Source: Sulfurospirillaceae bacterium
Lineage (GTDB): Bacteria > Campylobacterota > Campylobacteria > Campylobacterales > Sulfurospirillaceae
NCBI GenBank assembly: GCA_028693565.1
Contig: JAQUVE010000012.1
Location: 1-35,281 of the forward strand
Direction: 5' to 3'
Length of the DNA: 35,281 bases
The position numbers were made by a program, and so were the translations under genes. The number at the start of each line of letters is the position of its first letter. The stretch's first letter is position 1. Positions 28,531 to 35,281 of the stretch are shown in pieces. A model generated the notes under the pieces. It made no database searches and was not told the DNA's origin. It saw only the letters and a list, made by a program, of their open reading frames with translations.

Positions 28531-29316
28531 TTAATTCTCCTTGTATAATTCATCTTCAATAGCGATGCCAAAGACATCGGTATACGATTTTTCATGTTTT
28601 AAATTTTCCTGCATTGTAACCAAAGCACGCTGATAATCTTCTATAATAATATTACCCTTAAGCAGTTCATATTTTAGAAACAACCAATAAGTATTAAGCA
28701 CGTCACTCTCGCAATACTCTTTGATTTTTTCAATCTCACCCGTATAAAAAAGCTCCATCACCTGATCGCCACTGACGTCATATTTTCCAGGCAATCCAAC
28801 CATTGAACATACATGATCAAGTTTCAATCCTCGCACTGCGCCAAACTCACACAAATGGTCCATCACGTCAATATGAAAACGATCACTAAAACGAGCGCGG
28901 TAATTGTCCCATTTTGTTTTATTAAGCTCCCTGTTTTCTTGTTCAAAATAGGCGTTACATGTCAGATTATACTGCATAGCTCTAAGCATCAAAAGGGGCA
29001 TATCAAAACTACGACCATTGAAGCTTACAAGTTTGGGATTGTGTTTATTGATGAAATTTAAAAAGTTTTTAATCATCTCTTTTTCATCAGCGCCATCAAT
29101 GCTACTGACTTTACGAAAGATTCCAAAATCATCGGCAATCACTGCAGAAATTGCGACTATTTTATGAAATGATAGCGGTAAAAAACTGCTACCACTTTTG
29201 GCTTCTTGCTCCTGCATCGCCAGAAGTGAGACCTCTTTATCATCACCCTCAAGATGCAGTACATCACGAATCAATCTTGCATCAGGGATGGTTTCAATAT
29301 CAAATACACAAATCAT
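28531..29316 (-). CDS. wlaX: Predicted 3'-5' exonuclease (WlaX-like, PolB-like DEDD fold)
   Basis: MICVFDIETIPDARL, LVSFNGRSFDMPLLMLRAMQY, DVMDHLCEFGAVRGLKLDHVCSMVGLPGK. Confidence 0.8.
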   Translation of the reverse strand: MICVFDIETIPDARLIRDVLHLEGDDKEVSLLAMQEQEAKSGSSFLPLSFHKIVAISAVIADDFGIFRKVSSIDGADEKEMIKNFLNFINKHNPKLVSFNGRSFDMPLLMLRAMQYNLTCNAYFEQENRELNKTKWDNYRARFSDRFHIDVMDHLCEFGAVRGLKLDHVCSMVGLPGKYDVSGDQVMELFYTGEIEKIKEYCESDVLNTYWLFLKYELLKGNIIIEDYQRALVTMQENLKHEKSYTDVFGIAIEDELYKEN

Positions 29317-29340
29317 TAAGTACCTCTTTGGCTTGATTTG

Positions 29341-29354
29341 GTTACAATTGTAAC
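29341..29354. promoter_or_regulatory. Perfect 14-bp palindrome GTTACAATTGTAAC in the divergent wlaX/htrB intergenic region
   Basis: GTTACAA/TTGTAAC is an exact inverted repeat and contains TACAAT on both strands. Confidence 0.45.
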
Positions 29355-29379
29355 TAAAATCAACTATGAAAGTGATAAG

Positions 29380-30270
29380 ATGAGGGAATATTTAGAGTAT
29401 GGTCTTGTAAAAAGTATCTTATTTTTAACAAACCTTTTGCCTATCTCTTTTGTCTATACGCTCTGCAAAAAACTCGCCTTATTTTTATTTGAAATTGATA
29501 AACGTCGACGAACATTGAGTTTAAGAAATCTGCAATTAGCCTATCCTGATTTAAACGAAGATGAACGCCTCAATTTAGCCAAAAAAGTCTATGAAAATGT
29601 AGCACTTAGTGTGGCTGAAATTATCTTAATGATGCAAAAACGTCTTGATATAGACTCCATGATTGAAGATTATGAACAAGCCTTGATAGATATGCGCAAC
29701 TGTTTTGAGCATCAACGTACAGGAACCCTTCTTTTAACAGCCCATTTTGGAAATTGGGAACTCCTAGCGCATTTTTTTGCCAAGCACGGTTATCCCGTTG
29801 TTGTCATCGGACGCAAAGGGAACAATGCTTTGATTGAGACAAAGCTAACAGCACCTTTTCGCACGATGTATGGCAATACTTTAGCGTACAAAGAACAAGC
29901 GATGAGCGCCATTATAAGAGCACTTAAACACAACGGCATTGCGGGTATGCTCATTGATCAAAAAGCCAGTGGAGCTAACAGCATTAAGGCTACCTTCTTT
30001 GCACATCAGGTTGATACAGTCAATTCAACGGCTATGCTTAAACTTCGTTACGATCCTGCAGTTGTCTCCTTGTTTATGGCACGTCAAAAAAGCGGAAAAT
30101 ACAAACTCATTGTTGGCTCAAGCGCCGATGTAATCTTAGATGAAAAACTGAGTGAAACTGAAAAGATTGAGCACCTCACACAGCGGTATAATGACATCAT
30201 TGAAGAAATCGTGAGGGCTTATCCTGAACAATGGTTTTGGATGCATGATCGCTGGAGAATCGCTAAGTGA
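29380..30270 (+). CDS. htrB: Lipid A biosynthesis acyltransferase (LpxL/HtrB family)
   Basis: TGTLLLTAHFGNWELLAHFFAKHGYPVVVIGRKGNNALIE, GIAGMLIDQKASG, YPEQWFWMHDRWRI. Start probably MREYLEYG (29380); ORF track starts at 29338. Confidence 0.93.
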   Translation: MREYLEYGLVKSILFLTNLLPISFVYTLCKKLALFLFEIDKRRRTLSLRNLQLAYPDLNEDERLNLAKKVYENVALSVAEIILMMQKRLDIDSMIEDYEQALIDMRNCFEHQRTGTLLLTAHFGNWELLAHFFAKHGYPVVVIGRKGNNALIETKLTAPFRTMYGNTLAYKEQAMSAIIRALKHNGIAGMLIDQKASGANSIKATFFAHQVDTVNSTAMLKLRYDPAVVSLFMARQKSGKYKLIVGSSADVILDEKLSETEKIEHLTQRYNDIIEEIVRAYPEQWFWMHDRWRIAK

Positions 30271-31160
30271 ACATCCTTATCTTAAGTGATGGAAGGATGG
30301 GACATCTCAATCAGTCTATCGCTTTGGCTAAACACCTAAAAGCCTCTTATGAGATTGTGCCTGTGCGCTTTACGTGTAAAATGTGCAAAGCACTCTCTTA
30401 TGTACTTGATTTTTTGCACCTTTATAAAACCTCTTTATTCCAACTTGAAAAAGCATTACCAAACCATTTTGATGCGGTGCTTTCGGCTGGATCAAACACC
30501 TATTATGCCACAAAAACCATCGCTAAACATTACCACGTAAAGTCAATTGTCATGATGCTACCTCAAAGTTATCGCTATGATTTTGATACAATTTTTGCCC
30601 AAAGCCATGACCATCCGCCTAAGCAAGATAATATCATTGAATTGCCTGCAAATTTTAGTTTTTGTGAACCCAAAGGATTTTTCACCCCTGCTCAAAAATC
30701 TGTTGGCATCATTATAGGTGGTAACAATGCGCACTTTACGATGCGTCGTGAACACTTAAAAAAGCAATTAGATTTGATTTTTGGGCATTTTCAAGATTAC
30801 ATTATCGCGGTTACAACCTCTCCTCGAACACCTAAAGAGATTGAAGCGTTATTGCAAAGCTATCCATTTTCGTATCGTGTCATTTTTTCACACAACCCCA
30901 TCAATCCCATCGCCGATTTTTTACACCATTGCGACGTTGTTTTTATCACGATGGACTCAACCTCGATGATCAGCGAAGCCATCAGCTATGGAACTTCTTC
31001 AATTGAAGTTTTACCGCTTGACGAGAGCCGAAACAGTAAATTTTATACCATGGCAAAGACACTTGAAAAAGAGGATTATTTGCATATTTTTGATGGAAAT
31101 ATCTGTCTTAAAAATAAAAAAATAGATTTTCAATATTACGCACACAAGGCATTTGCGTGA
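30267..31160 (+). CDS. ELM1/DUF1022-family protein (glycosyltransferase-like)
   Basis: MNILILSDGRMGHLNQSIALAKHL...VGIIIGGNNAHFTM...VFITMDSTSMISEAISYGTSSIEVLPL. Confidence 0.8.
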   Translation: MNILILSDGRMGHLNQSIALAKHLKASYEIVPVRFTCKMCKALSYVLDFLHLYKTSLFQLEKALPNHFDAVLSAGSNTYYATKTIAKHYHVKSIVMMLPQSYRYDFDTIFAQSHDHPPKQDNIIELPANFSFCEPKGFFTPAQKSVGIIIGGNNAHFTMRREHLKKQLDLIFGHFQDYIIAVTTSPRTPKEIEALLQSYPFSYRVIFSHNPINPIADFLHHCDVVFITMDSTSMISEAISYGTSSIEVLPLDESRNSKFYTMAKTLEKEDYLHIFDGNICLKNKKIDFQYYAHKAFA

Positions 31161-32242
31161 TTATTGTCCAGCTTTTACCCGAACTGAATGAAGGGGGCGT
31201 TGAGCGAGGTGTGATTGAACTCTCACGGGAACTGGTAAAAAATGGCTTTAAAAGCATTGTCATTAGCCACGGAGGAAAACTCGTACCTCAACTTGAAGCT
31301 GATGGCGCTTGGCATGTAAAACTTGATGTTTGCTCAAAAAATATTTTCACCGCTTCTTGGCGCATCTTTCAACTCTACAAACAAATAAAGAGTCTTAAGC
31401 CAGATATATTACACGTCAGAAGTCGTGTACCTGCATGGATGGTCTTTTTTGCCAATCAATCGTTGCATGTCCCTATCGTTTCAACGGTGCATGGCTTTAA
31501 CTCAGTAAGTGGCTACAGCGCCATCATGACCAAAGCCAACCACGTCATCTGCGTCAGTAACGCCATTAAAACCTATATTCAAAAACATTACCATACACCT
31601 CAAGCCAAGATAACCGTTATCCCAAGGGGCGTGGACTTAGCCAAATTCAATCCTCAAAACCTTAACCACGCTTTTATGTCCAATTTCAAACACCAATTTA
31701 ACCTTGAGGGTAAATGGGTCATTGCAACCGTTGGACGTATCACGCAACTCAAAGATTTAGAAACTTTTATAGAAGCAATTGCTATACTCAAAAAAGATTT
31801 TCCAAATGTTATGGGATTGGCTGTGGGTGGTGTGCGAAGTGATAAACAAAAATACTTTGAAACATTGAAAAACCTCGTTTCAGCGTTGCATGTCAAAGAA
31901 CATATCTGTTTTTGCGGAAGTACTGAAAATGTGGCTGAAGTATACGCCCTAAGCGATGTTATCGTCAGTAGTTCAAAAAAACCTGAGAGTTTTGGAAGAA
32001 GTGTCGCTGAGGCGATTGCGCTTGGCACACCGGTGGTGGCAACAAATCATGGAGGCGTACTAGACATTATTCAAGAAGGTGTTCACGGATACTTTACGCA
32101 CATTGGCGACGCACAAAATTTAGCAGAAAATATTATTAAAGCCAAGGCGCTTGATTTTGATGGCTATACCTATATCAGTGAAAATTTTTCACTCAAACAG
32201 ATGGTTAAAAAGACGATTACAGTGTATAAGGGTGTGCAGTGA
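31157..32242 (+). CDS. Family 4 glycosyltransferase (GTG start)
   Basis: LLPELNEGGVERGVIELSREL, TVGRITQLKDLETFIEAIAIL, VIVSSSKKPESFGRSVAEAIALGTPVVATNHGGVLDIIQEG. Confidence 0.93.
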   Translation: MIIVQLLPELNEGGVERGVIELSRELVKNGFKSIVISHGGKLVPQLEADGAWHVKLDVCSKNIFTASWRIFQLYKQIKSLKPDILHVRSRVPAWMVFFANQSLHVPIVSTVHGFNSVSGYSAIMTKANHVICVSNAIKTYIQKHYHTPQAKITVIPRGVDLAKFNPQNLNHAFMSNFKHQFNLEGKWVIATVGRITQLKDLETFIEAIAILKKDFPNVMGLAVGGVRSDKQKYFETLKNLVSALHVKEHICFCGSTENVAEVYALSDVIVSSSKKPESFGRSVAEAIALGTPVVATNHGGVLDIIQEGVHGYFTHIGDAQNLAENIIKAKALDFDGYTYISENFSLKQMVKKTITVYKGVQ

Positions 32243-33252
32243 GAGTTGTTCAAATAGTAGCTTCTGAAGGGCTTGGTGGGCTTGAAAAACATGTTCAAGA
32301 ATTGTGTAATAAACTTGTTGATACATGTGAAGTACATCTTATCGCACAAGAATGCGACTTCAGCAAATACGACAAGCGTATCATCTTTCACCCTTTAGAC
32401 CTTTCAAAAAGCAGGCGAAATCCTTTAATATTATGGCGCCTGATCAAATGCATCAATGCTATTTCGCCCGATATCGTTCATGCACAAGCCAACAAAGCAA
32501 CCCAAATGCTTGCCTATATTCGCACATTTTTAAAACCAACGATTAAAACCATTGCAACGTTACATAACAGTAAAAAGAACATCAAAGCATACGAAGTAAT
32601 GGATCATGTCATTGGCGTGTCACACCGCGTCTTAGAAGCAGTCAAAAATTCTTCTCAAAGCGTTATTTATAATGGTATTTCTGACATTACGTACCAAAAG
32701 GAATACCAAACACTTATTCCTTTTGGCATTCGTCCTGATGATTTTGTCATCATAGGAGTAGGCAGATTGGTTGCAACTAAAAATTTTGCCCTGCTTATTA
32801 CGGCGATTAAAGAGCTTAATGTTAAATTATTAATTGTGGGAAGTGGAGCAGAGGAGAAGATGCTTAAAGATTTGGTGAATGAACTTTCCATTCACGATAA
32901 AGTCATTTTCACAGGTGCAAGAAACGATGTACTTCATCTTCTAGCAGCATCAAAGCTGTGCGTTATCTCTTCGCACCGTGAAGGTTTTTCGTATGTCATG
33001 GCGGAAGCTTTATTGGCGCAAACGCCTGTTTTATCCACGGATGTTGCCGATATGTCTCGCATTCTGCCTTTGAATTATGTTGTACCAATTAACACTATCA
33101 CCCTACTACAAGAAAAAATAGATTATATACAGCACCATTATGAGAGTGTACGAAAAGAATTTGAGCCAAGTTTTCTGTTTGCTCAAGAGCATTTTACCAT
33201 CAACAAGATGGCTGAATATACGTATACAACGTATCAAAAAATTGTAAATTAA
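32239..33252 (+). CDS. Family 4 glycosyltransferase (GTG start)
   Basis: VASEGLGGLEKHVQELCNKL, IGVGRLVATKNFALLITAI, CVISSHREGFSYVMAEALLAQTPVLSTDVADMSRIL. Confidence 0.92.
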   Translation: MRVVQIVASEGLGGLEKHVQELCNKLVDTCEVHLIAQECDFSKYDKRIIFHPLDLSKSRRNPLILWRLIKCINAISPDIVHAQANKATQMLAYIRTFLKPTIKTIATLHNSKKNIKAYEVMDHVIGVSHRVLEAVKNSSQSVIYNGISDITYQKEYQTLIPFGIRPDDFVIIGVGRLVATKNFALLITAIKELNVKLLIVGSGAEEKMLKDLVNELSIHDKVIFTGARNDVLHLLAASKLCVISSHREGFSYVMAEALLAQTPVLSTDVADMSRILPLNYVVPINTITLLQEKIDYIQHHYESVRKEFEPSFLFAQEHFTINKMAEYTYTTYQKIVN

Positions 33253-33262
33253 CCGAAGGCTA

Positions 33263-33934
33263 ATGGCATTGAAAACTATTTTATCGCTAGGCGATTGCAA
33301 TACGCTAGGCATCAATGAAAATCATCAGAACGCATACCCTGAAAAGTTTGCGCAAGCCATCAATCACCCATGTCTTAATTGTGGCTATACGATGTCTACA
33401 ACACGAGAAGGAAAACACTTTTTTAACGCTTTTAACCATCCCAATGTTTCTATCATAACCATCCAATATGGGCTTGTTGACTCGTGGTCAACGTTCAAAT
33501 ATTCACCTTATGTCCTTTACTATCCAGAGACTTTTGGGCGGAAAATTGGACGAAAGATAGTTAAAAAATATAAAAAAATCTGTAAATCTTTAGGGCTTAA
33601 TTCACTCTTTGGCACCAAAAAAGTAGTTCCATTAGAAGAATATATCGCCAACATAGAGGCTATCATTCAAGCGTCTACGGCTACTATGATTATCCTCATC
33701 GATACGATTCCCAATAAAGAGACCTATCGAAATGAATCCATCCAACACTATAATCAAGCCTTAAGCCAGCTTGCTATGCGCTATAAACACTGTTATAAAC
33801 TGGATATTTATGAAACATTTTCTAAAAAAATGGAATTATTGTACAGCGATGACACGCATATGAATGATTTAGGACATCAACTCGTAACACAAAAATTGGT
33901 AGAACTCTATGAAAACAGCTTTTCTTCGCTTTAG
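33263..33934 (+). CDS. SGNH/GDSL-hydrolase-like protein with Cys at the nucleophile position
   Basis: ILSLGDCNTLGI (block I, GDS->GDC) and YSDDTHMNDLGHQLV (DxxH block). Confidence 0.7.
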   Translation: MALKTILSLGDCNTLGINENHQNAYPEKFAQAINHPCLNCGYTMSTTREGKHFFNAFNHPNVSIITIQYGLVDSWSTFKYSPYVLYYPETFGRKIGRKIVKKYKKICKSLGLNSLFGTKKVVPLEEYIANIEAIIQASTATMIILIDTIPNKETYRNESIQHYNQALSQLAMRYKHCYKLDIYETFSKKMELLYSDDTHMNDLGHQLVTQKLVELYENSFSSL

Positions 33935-34796
33935 TGCTTTAGGGGATATTGCAGCAAGTTTGCCTGTCTTAAGGGCGTTTAAAGAGCAACCAACCATTAT
34001 AACTACGCCCATGGGCAAAGAGCTTTTAAAAGATGAATTTGATCATTTTTTACTGCTTCAGAGTAAATCTTTTTGGCATATCACACAACTCATTGCACAA
34101 ATACGCCATGAACGATTTGCACAAATTATTGACCTACAATGCAATGATAGAAGTCGTTTAATTACCCTCTTTTCAAAAGCACATATCATCAATAATACAC
34201 ACATTAATCTTAATCAAAATGTAACGGCTATTTTTGAGGCTATCACAGCACAAAGCTCACTTCATGGCCCGCTAGATACAACCTTTCAACCGAAAGAAAA
34301 AACCTATATTGTGCTAAATTGTGGCTCAAGTCCACAATGGATTTCTAAAAGACTCCCTATCTCTAAATGGCAGGAATTTACGCAAGTCCTTTATGAAAAA
34401 TTTGGCTTGCCATTTATCTTAACGGGAGATCAGAGTGAAAAAGCCTATATTGAAGAAATTGCTCGCTTCATTGTTGGTGAAAAAGAGGTTTTAGCAGGAA
34501 AAACCACCATTCCTGAACTTAAAACTATTCTTTCCAATGCCTTTTTAACCTTATCCACGGATTCCGCATCAATGCATATTTCTGCTGCTCAAAAAACACC
34601 AACGATCGGTTTGTTTGGACCTACTAATTGGGTACGTTCTGCACCTTTTGGACCTTGGTCGACTGTTGTTTACGATACACTGTTTTATCCAAACCATGAA
34701 CCACCCTTGGTCAATTCGGTAAAGATAAGCAACTACTTTGACCATATGCGTATTGAAAATGCATTAATTCATCTTAAGGATTTTTTGGAAAAATGA
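33909..34796 (+). CDS. GT9-family (heptosyltransferase-like) glycosyltransferase
   Basis: MKTAFLRFSALGDIAASLPVLRAF...LSTDSASMHISAAQKTPTIGLFGPTNWVRSAPFGPW. Confidence 0.9.
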   Translation: MKTAFLRFSALGDIAASLPVLRAFKEQPTIITTPMGKELLKDEFDHFLLLQSKSFWHITQLIAQIRHERFAQIIDLQCNDRSRLITLFSKAHIINNTHINLNQNVTAIFEAITAQSSLHGPLDTTFQPKEKTYIVLNCGSSPQWISKRLPISKWQEFTQVLYEKFGLPFILTGDQSEKAYIEEIARFIVGEKEVLAGKTTIPELKTILSNAFLTLSTDSASMHISAAQKTPTIGLFGPTNWVRSAPFGPWSTVVYDTLFYPNHEPPLVNSVKISNYFDHMRIENALIHLKDFLEK

Positions 34797-35281
34797 TAAT
34801 GATTGAACGAACAATGGCTTATTTGGTGCCTTTATTAATCTTACTCAATTATCTCGGTCGAGGCTTATACAATGTTACTTTAGTTTTAGTTGCCCTTGGA
34901 AGTTTCTATCTTTTCTATCAACAAGCGCACCTACTCAAAAAACTTTCGCACGAAAAACTTTTTCTTTTCTATTCATTATTTATCGCCACAGTGATTATAA
35001 CCATTCCTTTTTCACTCAATATTGCCTTCTCTTTGGCAAAGTTTGCCACTTTTTTTCTATCTTCCTATAGTGTATTGGTGGCTAGTCTTTATTTATATGT
35101 TTTTTCTGACAATAAACAACACCATTTTATACTTGCTCTTAAAATTCTTTTTTTTAGCTCCATTGTTATGGAAATCATCACGATATTGAGTATTGTCTAT
35201 AATTTTGACCCTTTACTCTACATCAAAACGCATGAATTAAAACCTCCAATGAATAGTTACCATCTACGAGAAATATTTACA
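34793..35281 (+). CDS. Probable O-antigen ligase/polymerase-type membrane protein (3' end beyond window)
   Basis: Open frame from ATG 34793 to window end: MIMIERTMAYLVPLLILLNYLGRGLYNVTLVLVALGSFYLFYQQ...IPFSLNIAFSLAKFATFFLSSY; hydrophobic, last gene of the LPS-type operon. Not in the ORF track because no stop falls inside the window. Confidence 0.55.
   Translation, partial: MIMIERTMAYLVPLLILLNYLGRGLYNVTLVLVALGSFYLFYQQAHLLKKLSHEKLFLFYSLFIATVIITIPFSLNIAFSLAKFATFFLSSYSVLVASLYLYVFSDNKQHHFILALKILFFSSIVMEIITILSIVYNFDPLLYIKTHELKPPMNSYHLREIFT

Noticed and set aside
27159-28595. ORF-track start at 28595 for the phosphomannomutase
   Set aside because: Would overlap the exonuclease by 65 nt; a TTG start at 28529 with AGGAG spacing fits the conserved N-terminus ([11 protein letters not shown]).
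1-35281. tRNA/rRNA genes, CRISPR arrays, IS elements, prophage or defence systems
   Set aside because: No tRNA-like cloverleaf, repeat-spacer pattern, transposase or recognisable defence protein seen on either strand; absence was judged by eye only.

Overview
The window looks like a Campylobacterota (Sulfurospirillum/Campylobacter/Helicobacter-type) chromosome segment. A minus-strand block carries 5'-truncated-by-window leuA, pssA, a psd-like gene, ftsH, prmA, cheY, hisA and hisH. This is followed by a roughly 22 kb, nearly gapless minus-strand glycan locus: pglG, pglB (bacterial oligosaccharyltransferase), a WecA/MraY-like initiating transferase, several glycosyltransferases, an acyltransferase, FdtA/FdtB-like enzymes, methyltransferases, a Wzx flippase, GDP-fucose synthase, two nucleotide-sugar dehydrogenases, rmlB, rmlA and a phosphomannomutase/phosphoglucomutase, ending at a wlaX-like exonuclease. 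A divergent plus-strand operon follows: lipid A acyltransferase, ELM1-family protein, two GT4s, an SGNH-like protein, a GT9, and the start of a probable O-antigen ligase/polymerase. Main second-look items: (1) an unannotated 31-aa leader ORF with a strong Shine-Dalgarno and a LLQLQLLF end just upstream of leuA, a candidate leucine-responsive leader; (2) an acyltransferase split by a 6-G tract, a candidate phase-variable or sequencing-error locus; (3) PglB/PglG next to WecA-type and Wzx-type genes instead of PglC/PglK; (4) a kinase-like plus methyltransferase fusion; (5) a Psd homologue that appears to lack its pyruvoyl-forming Ser; (6) an SGNH protein with Ser->Cys at the nucleophile position. 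All family calls come from reading motifs; no database search was run.
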